Shown: positions 36,226 through 47,714 of the stretch, one piece after another | How the letters are laid out: every line of letters begins with the position of its first letter | Numbering within the stretch: position 1 is the first letter of the stretch | DNA from: Caldichromatium japonicum | GTDB lineage: Bacteria; Pseudomonadota; Gammaproteobacteria; Chromatiales; Chromatiaceae | Assembly: GCF_011290485.1 (NCBI RefSeq) | Contig: NZ_CP048029.1 | Coordinates: 1,932,501 to 1,996,500, forward strand | Length of the DNA stretch: 64,000 bases | Direction: 5' to 3' | Translations under genes and position numbers: made by a program | The notes under the pieces: model-generated | Seen by the model: only the letters and a program-made list of their open reading frames with translations | Told to the model about the DNA's origin: nothing | Database searches by the model: none

Positions 36226-37181
36226 GCCAGACCCCTCCGGATCAGGTCCTCGAAATAGGCAACGGTCTGCTTGAGCCCCTCGACGAGCGGCACCCGCGGC
36301 TCCCAGCCGAGCAGGGAGCGGGCACGGGTAATATCCGGTTGACGCTGGACGGGGTCGTCGGGCGGCAAGGGTCGGTGGACCAGGGGCGAGCGTGAACCGG
36401 TGAGCTCGCGGATCAGTTCGGCCAGCTCGCGCATGCTCAGCTCGGTCGGATTGCCGAGATTGATGGGACCGGTGATCTCGGGTGGGCTGGCCATCAACCG
36501 GATGAAGCCCTCGATCATGTCATCGACATAACAAAACGAGCGGGTCTGGGAGCCGTCGCCATAGAGGGTGATCGGCTCGTTTTTCAATGCCTGGATGATG
36601 AAGTTCGAGACCACCCGCCCATCGTTGGGATGCATCCCCGGGCCATAGGTGTTGAAGATGCGCGCCACCTTGATCTCCAGGCGATGCTGACGGTGATAGT
36701 CGAAGAACAGGGTCTCGGCGCAGCGCTTGCCCTCGTCATAGCAGGCACGCGGGCCGATCGGATTGACTCGGCCCCAGTAATCCTCGGTCTGAGGATGACA
36801 CTCGGGATCGCCATAGACCTCGCTGGTCGAGGCCTGGAAGATCCGCGCCTTGGTGCGCTTGGCTAGGCCGAGCATATTGATGGCGCCATGGACGCTGGTC
36901 TTTGTAGTCTGCACCGGATCGACCTGATAATGGATCGGCGAGGCCGGACAGGCGAGGTTATAGATCTCATCGACCTCCACATAGAGCGGAAAGGTGATGT
37001 CGTGGCGCATCAGCTCGAAATGCGGATGCCCAAGCAGATGGCTGATGTTGTCCTTGGTCGCCGTATAGAAGTTATCGACGCAGAGGACCTCGTAGTCCTC
37101 GGCGATCAGACGCGCGCACAGCCGGCTGCCGAGGAAACCGGCCCCACCCGTGACCAGGACGCGTTTATGGAGTGTCTTCAT
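36222..37181 (-). CDS. UDP-glucuronate decarboxylase (UDP-xylose synthase)
   Basis: A 319-aa SDR that converts UDP-glucuronate to UDP-xylose. It has [20 protein letters not shown], the UXS-typical [34 protein letters not shown], the YDEGKRCAE active site, and [20 protein letters not shown]. This wording separates it from dTDP-glucose dehydratases. Translationally coupled to galE. A xylose-containing surface glycan is implied. Confidence 0.93.
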   Translation of the reverse strand: MKTLHKRVLVTGGAGFLGSRLCARLIAEDYEVLCVDNFYTATKDNISHLLGHPHFELMRHDITFPLYVEVDEIYNLACPASPIHYQVDPVQTTKTSVHGAINMLGLAKRTKARIFQASTSEVYGDPECHPQTEDYWGRVNPIGPRACYDEGKRCAETLFFDYHRQHRLEIKVARIFNTYGPGMHPNDGRVVSNFIIQALKNEPITLYGDGSQTRSFCYVDDMIEGFIRLMASPPEITGPINLGNPTELSMRELAELIRELTGSRSPLVHRPLPPDDPVQRQPDITRARSLLGWEPRVPLVEGLKQTVAYFEDLIRRGLA

Positions 37182-37206
37182 GATCTATCCGATTGGTGCA
37201 ATGCGG

Positions 37207-39351
37207 TTAGGGCGTGTTGTCGAGTTGATCAGCAGCGACTGCACTGCCTCCCAGCTCGGCAAGCCTGGGATAACAGAGCAGCACCAGGTCTGAGACTGGT
37301 GATTGTAGATCCAGACGCCTCAGCGCGAAGTAATAGCCCAGGTCAAGCGCCTCCAACCAAGGCTTGATCTCGAAAAAATCCTTGGGGTGATGATAAACGC
37401 TGACGATCAAGGCCGGACGATAGCGCCGCAGGGTCTCGACCGCACCGCGCAACGCCTCGAACTCCAGGCCCTCGATATCGAGCTTGATGAGGACCGGGCG
37501 CAGGCCATGGCGTTCGACCAGGGCATCGATGGTCGCAAACCGCCCCCTGAGCTGGTGCTCGCCGCCGTGGGCCGCGGTATCCCGGAAATCATCGAGCAGG
37601 CTGGTGCCCTGGTCGGGGAAGTCGGCGGCGCCGTGATGCCGCAGGACGAACTCGCCGGCATAGCCATGCAGACCCAGGGGCTCGGCGACGATCTGCTCCT
37701 CTAGGGCAAACTGCCGGATATTCTCCTGCAGGCGGGAAAAATTGACCGGGTCTGGCTCAAGCGCCAAGACCCGGGAATTTGGACAGGTCTCAGCGAGCTG
37801 GATCGACGAATCGCCGATGAACGCCCCGCCGTCGATGAGATCGCCGCCGGCACGGATACGCGCCTGGATATCGCGCGGCAGGGCATTGAGGCCATATAGC
37901 GCCGCAAAGACATCCGCCGACAGCCAGGGATATTGCTCGAGAAAGACCTGATAGCGCGCCGCAACCGGCGGGCGCCCCTGGGCCTGACGAAAACGCTCGC
38001 GCGGGCGCCACAGCAGATCCTTGTGCAACAGAAAGCGACTGTAGTCCTTACAGGCAGGGAGATGATCCCGATAGAGGGTGACGAAGATCTCGGCCAGGGC
38101 GCGGTCGTCCTCGGACAGCCCCTGTTGGAGCCTGGCCAGGCGTTCTGGGATCTGGGCGCGCTCGGCATCGAGATAGGCGCGCCAGAACTGCACCCAGTAG
38201 GTGGCCACATTTTGATAATTATGGAGCAGGTCCAAACAGCGCGGGTCCATGAGCTGAAAGCCCAGGAGACGCTGCAGGAGAGCCTGGAGGCGCGGATGTT
38301 GGCTCAGGCGCCGACGGGCGGCCTGGACCATCTGACGCAGCCGTGCCCGCCCATCTGCAAGATAACGCCGTGCCGTCAATTGTGCGGCCAGCAACCGATG
38401 GGCACCGCGCCGATAGAGCGGCGAGGCGAAGAGACGCTCATAAAAGCGCAATGCCTCGGGGGCCAACAGATGCGGATAGTCGCGCACGAAACGTTCTTCG
38501 TCCGCTGACAGCCCATCGAGGATGCCAAGATAGGCTAGATAGCGGAAGCGCGGTTCGATATCCCGGGTCCAGAAATATTGCAGGCCCATCTTGTATTGCA
38601 TGAAGTCCTGAAAGACCGCCTCATAGACCCCTTGTTCGCGAAAATGGGCGATCCCCTCCTTGAAAATGCGGAAGATATCGAGGTGATGGCGCCCGCGGTG
38701 CCACATGATCGAGCCCGCGCGCATCCGGTAGCGATAGAGCTTTTCCGGTAAGACGACGACCTTTTCGGCGGCAAGTAACACCTTCCAGTGATAGACGTTG
38801 TCGTCGAATTGCAGACCATCCGGGAAGCGAAAGTTATATTTATTCAGAAACTCGACCCGAAAGAACTTTGACCAGGTGTAGTGGTAATGCAGGATGTCGA
38901 GCTTCTGCGTCAGGCTGGTCTTGGGTTCGAGGTTCCAGCGGTCGAAGTCGTAATACCAGTTATCGAACTCATGGGTCTCATCAAACATGATGTGCTGGAA
39001 GACGATGAAATCGGCGCCGGTGCGTTCGATCTCCTCCACCAGGTGGCGGATGGCCCCAGGACGGAGCATATCGTCTGAATCCACATGCATGAGATAGCGC
39101 CCGCGGACATAGCCCAAGGCAGTGTTGCGGGTCGAGGCAAGACCCCGGTTGGTCTGATGGACGATGCGGATGCGCGGATCGCGCTGGGCGTATTCCTCCA
39201 AGATCGCCGACGACTCATCGGTCGAGCCGTCATTGACGCAGATGATCTCGAGGTCGGTGAAGTCCTGCTCGATGATCGAATCCAGACAGGCGCGCAGATA
39301 GGGCGCCACATTATAGACAGGCAAGGCGACGCTGACGGTGGGAGACGCCAT
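37207..39351 (-). CDS. fusion of GT2 glycosyltransferase and FkbM-type methyltransferase
   Basis: A 714-aa two-enzyme protein. Residues 5-230 are a GT-A family 2 glycosyltransferase (VSVALPVYNVAPYLRACLDS, ICVNDGSTDESSAI, HVDSDDML with the metal-binding DxD). A helical linker follows. Residues about 470-690 form a SAM-dependent FkbM methyltransferase (DLIDGGAFIGDSSIQLAE, VLALEPDPVNFSRLQENI, IKLDIEGLEFEALRGA). It probably adds a sugar and O-methylates the glycan or a sugar end. It sits between the second HAD-type protein and the UDP-sugar genes, and the arrangement suggests one operon running leftwards. Confidence 0.9.
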   Translation of the reverse strand: MASPTVSVALPVYNVAPYLRACLDSIIEQDFTDLEIICVNDGSTDESSAILEEYAQRDPRIRIVHQTNRGLASTRNTALGYVRGRYLMHVDSDDMLRPGAIRHLVEEIERTGADFIVFQHIMFDETHEFDNWYYDFDRWNLEPKTSLTQKLDILHYHYTWSKFFRVEFLNKYNFRFPDGLQFDDNVYHWKVLLAAEKVVVLPEKLYRYRMRAGSIMWHRGRHHLDIFRIFKEGIAHFREQGVYEAVFQDFMQYKMGLQYFWTRDIEPRFRYLAYLGILDGLSADEERFVRDYPHLLAPEALRFYERLFASPLYRRGAHRLLAAQLTARRYLADGRARLRQMVQAARRRLSQHPRLQALLQRLLGFQLMDPRCLDLLHNYQNVATYWVQFWRAYLDAERAQIPERLARLQQGLSEDDRALAEIFVTLYRDHLPACKDYSRFLLHKDLLWRPRERFRQAQGRPPVAARYQVFLEQYPWLSADVFAALYGLNALPRDIQARIRAGGDLIDGGAFIGDSSIQLAETCPNSRVLALEPDPVNFSRLQENIRQFALEEQIVAEPLGLHGYAGEFVLRHHGAADFPDQGTSLLDDFRDTAAHGGEHQLRGRFATIDALVERHGLRPVLIKLDIEGLEFEALRGAVETLRRYRPALIVSVYHHPKDFFEIKPWLEALDLGYYFALRRLDLQSPVSDLVLLCYPRLAELGGSAVAADQLDNTP

Positions 39352-39450
39352 GAAGGTTGATGCTCCAATTGCACAGGATGATCCAGTGCCCCGAGGGGCC
39401 TCGCCATTGTAAACCGCTCAACCGCTTGATAAAGGGCGAAACCAGTGCAC

Positions 39451-41526
39451 CTAAGCTCTGCCCTGCCGTATACGCCGCAGGATTGCCCATGTCTGCCAGC
39501 GCGCGCGCAAACGGGCGCTCGCCAGACGCGGCGCCTGCCGCAGCGCAAGCAGGCTGTGTTTGATCAAGACCTTGAGCGCCTGGACCCTGGGCTGAAGATG
39601 CAGGATGAGACGAGCCAGCGGCGGGCTGCGCACCAGGGTTGCTTCATACCATTCGGTCATCAAGCGCCGCTCCTCATAGCGCCGACCAAAGGTATAGGCA
39701 AGCGCCTCGCGCCAACCGAAGGCGGGGGCCGATTCGCGCAGGATGAGGTCGCAATGATCACCCGAATAGGGGATACGTCCCAGGGTCTCGGCGAGCAACC
39801 GGGATGGGCGGCGCATGAGGTCGAGGAGACGCGGCACCACGGCATCGAAATGTTCGACCAGCAAGGGATAGCGCCCGGCAAAATGCGCATATTCAGCGGC
39901 AAACCACTCAGCAGCCTCGAGAAACTCAGAGATCCCCCAGGCGCGCAGATGACCGCCGTCATCTCGCAACCGCGGCCGGATCCGGCCATCGGAAGCGCGT
40001 TCATAGCCCATCGTTTGCCCGTGATCGGCCTGGGCCAGCAGCTCGGTATGCAAGGCGACGATGTTCTCTGAGACCTGATTGGGGCGGATGGCATAAGGGG
40101 TCTTGCGATTGCGCTGACTGGTATAGAGCGAGTAATGAAAGAGCCCGAAATAAAAGCCATGGATCTCGATATCGGGCCTGTGGGAGGCAGCGATCTTATA
40201 GAGCGCATCCTGGCTGCTGCCCATCCAGCCGATATCCACCGTGCCCACAGGCCCGCCGTCAAAAAATCCCTCCTGTTCGAGATAGGCGATCACCAGGGCG
40301 CGCGCCTGCGCCGCCTTGGCGAGGATGGCTGAACGGAGCGCAGGGATTTGCGCGAACGACTGGACAAGCTGAGTGGTCAGCGGCTCGGGTAGGGATGCAT
40401 CCAGATCGGGGAGCTGAGCCTGGAGCTCGGGCGGCAATTGCTCGAACAGCTCGCTAGGGCGCATCTCCAGACGCTCGGCGAGCATGGCCAGCGACAGGGT
40501 CGGGATCCGCTCGGTCAGCCAGCGATACTCACGCAGCCCGAGCTCGAAGACCGACGGCAGGCGAAAGGCGCGCCTGGAGCCATAGAGATACCTCAGTTCC
40601 AGATCGAGGCCACGCGCCCGCGCGATCGCCTGGGCCAGACGCAGAAAGATCATGCCGTCGCGGGCGACGAAATAGAGGCGGCGGATACCGCGCCGCAGCG
40701 CCTCATCCAGGACCTGGCAGATGAAGCCATAGAACAAGGGTGCCGCAAGCCCCGCCCCCAGGCGCCCCGGCGCTGAGGATCCCGGATGATAGAGACGATA
40801 GACTTTGGCAGTGCCGGCCACCAGCTGATAGAACAGGTGAGATTCCTCGAGATAGGCCCATTCGAGTTCGCTGAGCGCAGCGCCGGCATAGTGTTCAGCG
40901 ACACACCCTAGCGCCCGCGGGACCTTAACATCCGACCAGGGATCATTGCCGCAATGGATCAACTGGGACGGCGCAATACCCTCGGCCTCAAAGACCGCCC
41001 GAAACAGCGCCCCGCTCGCCTTGGTCAAACCGAGATCGACGGATGCATAGCATGGACAGGCTGCAAGCCGCGCATCGATGCAGGACAACAATGACCGAAG
41101 CTCGGCGGCGCTAAACCGGCTATCCGAGACCAACACCACCCGCTCGCCTGCATTGAGCAATTGCCGGACGCGCCCGATTGTCTCGGGGATAGCGACCAGG
41201 AGGGCTTGCGTCGTCGCATATTCGCGCGACCTGAGAGCAGCGGTTTGCTCTGGATCAAGCCCATAGCGCTCGGCGATGCGCCCATAGATGGCATCCAACC
41301 CTGCTGCGGCCGGCAGGCGCGCATCCCCTGGCTGGGGATAACGGGCCGACTGCTCGGCCCAAATCCGGATCTCAGGGAACTCCTCGATCAGCTGGATTGG
41401 CAACCCAGGGATCGGGTGCAGATGAAGGGTCTGGCGCATAGCGCAGAACACCCCGACGACGGTCGCCGTGCGCTGGGTCAGCAGGGTCTCGAAGATGGCA
41501 AACGAGAAAACCGTTTGATGGGCCAT
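39451..41526 (-). CDS. HAD-like protein with degenerate active site and large C-terminal domain (paralogue 2)
   Basis: A 691-aa paralogue of the protein at 33183-35228. The N-terminal HAD part is eroded: motif I reads FSFAIFETLLT, with Ala10 in place of the nucleophilic Asp, and motif IV reads CGNDPWSD instead of IGDNPISD. The Lys of LTKASG remains. The C-terminal region is well kept: LYFVARDGMIFLRLAQAI, LRYLYGSRRAFRLP, VDIGWMGSSQDALYK, QADHGQTMGYE. This pattern argues that the C-terminal domain, not phosphatase activity, is the conserved function. The first gene of the glycan cluster, about 210 bp from the tRNA terminator region. Confidence 0.78.
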   Translation of the reverse strand: MAHQTVFSFAIFETLLTQRTATVVGVFCAMRQTLHLHPIPGLPIQLIEEFPEIRIWAEQSARYPQPGDARLPAAAGLDAIYGRIAERYGLDPEQTAALRSREYATTQALLVAIPETIGRVRQLLNAGERVVLVSDSRFSAAELRSLLSCIDARLAACPCYASVDLGLTKASGALFRAVFEAEGIAPSQLIHCGNDPWSDVKVPRALGCVAEHYAGAALSELEWAYLEESHLFYQLVAGTAKVYRLYHPGSSAPGRLGAGLAAPLFYGFICQVLDEALRRGIRRLYFVARDGMIFLRLAQAIARARGLDLELRYLYGSRRAFRLPSVFELGLREYRWLTERIPTLSLAMLAERLEMRPSELFEQLPPELQAQLPDLDASLPEPLTTQLVQSFAQIPALRSAILAKAAQARALVIAYLEQEGFFDGGPVGTVDIGWMGSSQDALYKIAASHRPDIEIHGFYFGLFHYSLYTSQRNRKTPYAIRPNQVSENIVALHTELLAQADHGQTMGYERASDGRIRPRLRDDGGHLRAWGISEFLEAAEWFAAEYAHFAGRYPLLVEHFDAVVPRLLDLMRRPSRLLAETLGRIPYSGDHCDLILRESAPAFGWREALAYTFGRRYEERRLMTEWYEATLVRSPPLARLILHLQPRVQALKVLIKHSLLALRQAPRLASARLRARWQTWAILRRIRQGRA

Positions 41527-41703
41527 GACTCATCCATTTGGAGGCAAACAGAGCAGAATGTCCCCAACATGGCTAGAAAAGCCCCTGAGCGGCAAAGATC
41601 TCTGTATCCAATACCGGCTACCTGTGCCTGTCTGCGTGCCAGGCCTAGAAAGATGGACCAGCGTAACTGGTTTTTCGCCTTCTCTGGCTGCTCTCAGGGA
41701 CAT

Positions 41704-41730
41704 AAAAAAGGCCAATCATTTTGATTGGCC
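41704..41730 (-). terminator. rho-independent terminator of the tRNA operon
   Basis: The minus strand reads GGCCAATCA-AAA-TGATTGGCC followed by TTTTTT, a perfect 9-bp stem with a T-tract, 8 nt after the CCA end of tRNA-Lys. Confidence 0.92.
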
Positions 41731-41737
41731 TTGTGCT

Positions 41738-41813
41738 TGGTGGGCCGTCAGGGATTCGAACCCCGGACCGATGGATTAAGAGTCCACTGCTCTACCAGCT
41801 GAGCTAACGGCCC
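41738..41813 (-). tRNA. tRNA-Lys (CTT)
   Basis: A cloverleaf on the minus strand: acceptor GGGCCGT/ACGGCCC, D-arm TAGCTCAGCTGGTAGAGCA, anticodon loop CTCTTAA giving CTT, T-arm GGTTCGAATCC, encoded CCA. Last of four tRNAs in the operon. Confidence 0.93.
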
Positions 41814-41832
41814 TTGATGAACACCTCAAACA

Positions 41833-41909
41833 TGGGGTGGACGATGGGGATCGAACCCACGACCACAGGAGCCACAATCCTGTGCTCTACCAACTGAGCT
41901 ACGTCCACC
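41833..41909 (-). tRNA. tRNA-His (GTG)
   Basis: A minus-strand cloverleaf with the extra 5' G of tRNA-His paired to C73 (GGTGGACG/CGTCCACC). Anticodon loop TTGTGGC gives GTG, with GGTTCGATCCC T-arm and an encoded CCA. Confidence 0.94.
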
Positions 41910-41941
41910 ATTGATATATCCGCAAACATCCCGGATCCGGA

Positions 41942-42018
<77 letters not shown>

Positions 42019-42064
42019 CTGATGAGCTTTCGGCCGCATGTTCAGCGCGCGTCGTAAGCGACTT

Positions 42065-42141
42065 TGGTCGGGGTAGAGGGATTTGAACCCCCGACATCCT
42101 GCTCCCAAAGCAGGCGCGCTACCAGACTGCGCTATACCCCG
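42065..42141 (-). tRNA. tRNA-Pro (TGG)
   Basis: A minus-strand cloverleaf: CGGGGTA/TACCCCG acceptor, anticodon loop TTTGGGA giving TGG, GGTTCAAATCC T-arm, and an encoded CCA. First tRNA of the operon. Confidence 0.94.
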
Positions 42142-42191
42142 GCTTCGGATACGTCTTCAGAGACTCAACATCCAGAAACCTAAGAGCTGCT

Positions 42192-42221
42192 ATATTAACC
42201 CGTCTACCGCTGTTCGGTCAA
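42192..42221 (-). promoter_or_regulatory. promoter of the tRNA operon
   Basis: The minus strand has TTGACC (42216-42221), 18 bp, then TAATAT (42192-42197), about 50 bp before tRNA-Pro. The short distance to a tRNA and the good -35 support the call. Confidence 0.6.
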
Positions 42222-42321
42222 CCACGCAGGGCAATCGCAAGAAATTTTGATTAAGGTTGGGGACGAGGAGTAAGGATGTCAAGTCTTTCCACTGCTCGGG
42301 CTCGGACAGGCAATCCAGTTA

Positions 42322-42612
42322 AGCAAAGGCAAAGCAAAGATGGGTTTCCAGTTGGTCATGAGTCTTCTTCACCGTCTCGGTAAACGCCTGGGGGCCTGTC
42401 TGGGGCCGCCGGAAACAGGGTACAGAAGTCACGAAGCAAGGCCGCCAACGTCGGCGGGTTGTCCTTGACCGCCAGCACGTAGTCGACCTTGTTGTCACGG
42501 ATGGCCTGGGCAATGGAAGCTGGGATGCCCATCGCATCGATGGTGACGATGCGGCCTTCGTGCGCCAAGGTCGTCAGCAATTCGGGAATCGCCGTCTTCT
42601 CGGTCTTAGCCC
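42322..42612 (-). pseudogene. ISAs1-family transposase fragment
   Basis: The minus strand reads GAKTEKTAIPELLTTLAHEG, RIVTIDAMGIPASIAQAI, VDYVLAVKDNPPTLAALL. This is the central part of an ISAs1-type transposase with its conserved Asp (TIDAMG) and VKDNPP motif. A frameshift follows, then FTETVKKTHDQLETHLC to about 42322. N- and C-terminal parts are missing. The remnant ends about 20 bp before the photolyase start codon on the other strand. Confidence 0.8.
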
Positions 42613-42634
42613 CCATACTCCGACGAGTTTCAGC

Positions 42635-44113
42635 ATGGCCTCTCGCGACAAGCAAGACCCGCTCGTTTCGCCCATTCAGACCTCGGGTCCGGTGATCCTA
42701 TGGTTTCGGCGTGATCTTAGGCTCGACGACAACCCGGCGCTCTTAGCCGCCTGGCGCACGGGCGCACCGCTCATCCCCGTCTATATCCATGCCTCCGAGG
42801 AAGAGGCACCCTGGGCTTCCGGGGCAGCGAGCCGCTGGTGGCTACATTGGAGCCTCAAGGCGCTGGACGAGGCACTACAAGCGCACGGCAACCGCCTCTG
42901 GCTCCTGCGTGGCCCAAGCCTGGAGACCCTGGAACGTCTGGTTCAGGAGACAAATGCTTCTGCCGTCCATTGGAACCGGCTCTATGAGCCCGCCATTCGC
43001 GCCCGCGATACTCAGATCAAGGAACGCCTGCGCACCCTGGGCGTGCGTTGCGCAAGCCACAACGCCAGCCTGCTTTTCGAGCCTTGGGAGGTACTGAGCG
43101 AGTCTAAACAGCCCTATCGGGTCTTTAGCGCCTTCTGGCGGGCCTGCGAACGGCGCTGGTCGGTGGCAGCGCCACAGCCGGCACCTGCCCAATTGCCTGC
43201 AGGTCCCCAGCCGAGCGGGGCCATTCCCCTCGAGACACTTGCCTTGCTACCAAAGATCCCCTGGGATCAGGGTCTGCACGCCACCTGGACCCCGGGCGAG
43301 CAAGGGGCCCTCGACCGCGCCCGCGCCTTTATCGCCGCGTCACTCCCTGACTACGGTCAGCTACGCGACCGCCCCGATCGCCCATCTACCTCATACCTGT
43401 CGCCGCATCTTCATGTCGGCGAGATCAGCCTGCCCCGCCTCTTGAGCCTGATTGCCGATGCCTGCGGCGATCCCCGCGCCCTGGCCACGGCCTTTGTCCG
43501 CGAGCTCGGCTGGCGCGAGTTCGGCCATCACTTGCTCTATCACTTTCCCGAGACCATCGACCGACCGCTCGACCGGCGGTTTGAGCGTTTCCCCTGGGCC
43601 GGCGAGGAGACCGAACATCTCCTGCGCGCCTGGAAACGAGGACATACCGGCATCCCCCTGGTCGATGCTGGTATGCGCGAGCTGTGGCACACAGGCTGGA
43701 TGCATAACCGCGTACGGATGGTGGTCGCCTCCCTGCTCACCAAGAACCTGCTCATCCCCTGGCAGGAAGGGGCGCGCTGGTTCTGGGATACCCTGGTCGA
43801 TGCAGACCTCGCCAATAACACCCTCGGCTGGCAATGGACCGCCGGCTGCGGCGCCGATGCAGCGCCCTACTACCGGATCTTCAACCCCGTCCTCCAGGGA
43901 CAAAAGTTCGACCCCGAGGGTGCCTATGTCCGCCGCTGGTGCCCCGAGCTTGCGCGTCTGCCCAACCGCTTTCTCCATCAGCCCTGGACGGCGCCGGCCG
44001 AGGTCTTAAACACTGCCGGCATCCGCCTCGGGCACGATTATCCTGAGCCCATAGTTGATCTGGCTGCATCGCGGGTGCGGGCATTGGCGGCATGGGAAGG
44101 GCTGAGGTCTTGA
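42635..44113 (+). CDS. phrB: deoxyribodipyrimidine photolyase
   Basis: A 492-aa flavoprotein repairing cyclobutane pyrimidine dimers with blue light. It has the N-terminal antenna domain (VILWFRRDLRLDDNPALLAAW), SYLSPHLHVGEISLPRLL, ELGWREFGHHLLYHFPE, the FAD/DNA region GIPLVDAGMRELWHTGWMHN, and NNTLGWQWTAGCGADAAPYYRIFNP of class I CPD photolyases. The ATG at 42635 was chosen because the upstream frame is antisense to the ISAs1 remnant. Its promoter may derive from that remnant. Useful to a phototroph exposed to sunlight. Confidence 0.95.
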   Translation: MASRDKQDPLVSPIQTSGPVILWFRRDLRLDDNPALLAAWRTGAPLIPVYIHASEEEAPWASGAASRWWLHWSLKALDEALQAHGNRLWLLRGPSLETLERLVQETNASAVHWNRLYEPAIRARDTQIKERLRTLGVRCASHNASLLFEPWEVLSESKQPYRVFSAFWRACERRWSVAAPQPAPAQLPAGPQPSGAIPLETLALLPKIPWDQGLHATWTPGEQGALDRARAFIAASLPDYGQLRDRPDRPSTSYLSPHLHVGEISLPRLLSLIADACGDPRALATAFVRELGWREFGHHLLYHFPETIDRPLDRRFERFPWAGEETEHLLRAWKRGHTGIPLVDAGMRELWHTGWMHNRVRMVVASLLTKNLLIPWQEGARWFWDTLVDADLANNTLGWQWTAGCGADAAPYYRIFNPVLQGQKFDPEGAYVRRWCPELARLPNRFLHQPWTAPAEVLNTAGIRLGHDYPEPIVDLAASRVRALAAWEGLRS

Positions 44114-44180
44114 TCTACCGGTTTCGGTCCCTCGCCTCGCAGGGCCATCCTCGCAAAAGAGCCCAGCAAAATTCTTGATT

Positions 44181-46209
<2,029 letters not shown>

Positions 46210-46235
46210 TCAAGCTTCCAAAAGTGTCGGACTCA

Positions 46236-47453
46236 TTACAGGATATGCGGCATGTCCTCAATGACCTGGCGGCTGACCCAGCGCCCATCCTCGTAAATCA
46301 GCGATTCGCTACAGCCGAGCGCGCGCGGGTCGCTGGGCGTACCAGGCAGTGCCTGGATCACGCGCCGCCCTTGGGCGCGCAGCGATTCGATAACCTGTTG
46401 CAGATTCGGATCGCTTGACCAAGGGACTAGGACCGCATCCAGTGGGCGATAGCGCTCGGCCAACCCTTGACCATGCTGGATGAGCCCCTTGAGGTCGGTG
46501 CTAAAACCGACCGCAGGACGAGCCTGCCCGAAGACCCGCCCGATGTCGTCATAGCGCCCGCCGCGGGCGACCTCAAGCCCCCAGCCGGGGACGAAGGCGG
46601 CAAAGACCACGCCGGTCTTATAGCGATAGCCGCGCAGCTCGGCCAGGTCATAATGGATCGCGACCTCAGGCAACCAGTGGTTGAGCTCCTCAGCCAGCCG
46701 GTGTAGCTCTTCGAGAGCCTGTTTGACCTGGGGATCGGCATCGGCGAGTAAGGCGGCGGCGCGTTCTAGGGCATCGCTGCCATTGAGTTCAGCAAGTCCT
46801 ACCAGCATCCCAGCGACTAGGCCCTTCAATCCAAACTCGCCGACCAGGGACTCGATCTCAGGGATGGCCTTGCGCTGGAGAGCATCGAAGAGTGCATGCT
46901 CCTGATCGACATCCAATCCCGCCTGACGCGCGAGCCCCCGATAAATCCCGACATGTCCCAGATCCAAATAGATCTCCGGGATACCAGCGGTGCGCAGGGT
47001 CAAAAGCAAGAGACGCAGGATCTCGACCTCGCTTTCAATCCCCGCATGGCCATAGATCTCGGCGCCGAGCTGCAAGGGGCTGCGGGTCCCAGCGGGCCCG
47101 TCGGCACGGGTATGCAGCACCGTCCCGAGATAACACAGGCGGGTCGGCACATCCCGACGCAATTGGTGTGCATCCAGGCGTGCGACCTGTGGGGTCATAT
47201 CGGCGCGGACCCCCAGCAGCCGTCCGCTGAGCTGATCGATCAGCTTGAAGGTCTGGAGGTCTAGATCCTGACCGGTGCCGGTGAGCAGAGACTCCAAGTA
47301 GTCGATGAAGGGCGGGATGACCAGCTCATAGCCCCAGCTCGCATACAAGTCTAAGAGCTCGCGCCTGAGGCCCTCGATGATCCGCGCCTGATCGGGGAGG
47401 ATCTCCTCGATACCGGCGGGCAACAGCCAGCGTTCTTCACCTCGACGCGGCAT
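46236..47453 (-). CDS. hisZ: ATP phosphoribosyltransferase regulatory subunit
   Basis: A 405-aa HisS paralogue without aminoacylation, the regulatory partner of short-form HisG at the first step of histidine synthesis. It has WLLPAGIEEILPDQARIIEG, VRADMTPQVARLDAH (class II motif 2-like), and ARGGRYDDIGRVFGQARPAVGFS. The C-terminal anticodon-binding domain of true HisRS is not recognised. It implies that HisG elsewhere is of the short type. Confidence 0.95.
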   Translation of the reverse strand: MPRRGEERWLLPAGIEEILPDQARIIEGLRRELLDLYASWGYELVIPPFIDYLESLLTGTGQDLDLQTFKLIDQLSGRLLGVRADMTPQVARLDAHQLRRDVPTRLCYLGTVLHTRADGPAGTRSPLQLGAEIYGHAGIESEVEILRLLLLTLRTAGIPEIYLDLGHVGIYRGLARQAGLDVDQEHALFDALQRKAIPEIESLVGEFGLKGLVAGMLVGLAELNGSDALERAAALLADADPQVKQALEELHRLAEELNHWLPEVAIHYDLAELRGYRYKTGVVFAAFVPGWGLEVARGGRYDDIGRVFGQARPAVGFSTDLKGLIQHGQGLAERYRPLDAVLVPWSSDPNLQQVIESLRAQGRRVIQALPGTPSDPRALGCSESLIYEDGRWVSRQVIEDMPHIL

Positions 47454-47462
47454 ACAAGGACC

Positions 47463-47648
47463 TCAGTTCACCAGATAGAGGAGGCCGACGCCCACCAGCA
47501 TGCTGATGAGTCCGGCGATTCGCAAGGCGCGCTCGCTCTCCAGCACCACCATAGCCAGGACCCGCCGGAAACTGCTAGGGCTGAGAAAGGGCCAGATCCC
47601 CTCGATGATCATAACCAGCGCAAGTGCTACCCAGAGGTCATGCCACAT
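47463..47648 (-). CDS. DUF2065 family small membrane protein
   Basis: A 61-aa protein with two transmembrane helices (LWVALALVMIIEGIWPFLSP; LRIAGLISMLVGVGLLYLVN). Such DUF2065 proteins regularly lie between hflC and hisZ or purA, exactly as here, 9 bp before hisZ. Its role is unknown; co-occurrence with HflKC suggests a membrane quality-control link. Confidence 0.88.
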   Translation of the reverse strand: MWHDLWVALALVMIIEGIWPFLSPSSFRRVLAMVVLESERALRIAGLISMLVGVGLLYLVN

Positions 47649-47714
47649 AGTTCATGCGACCGGCTGGAGATTGCGCGCCTGCTGACGGACGGCTGAGGAT
47701 AGATGGCGATGGAC

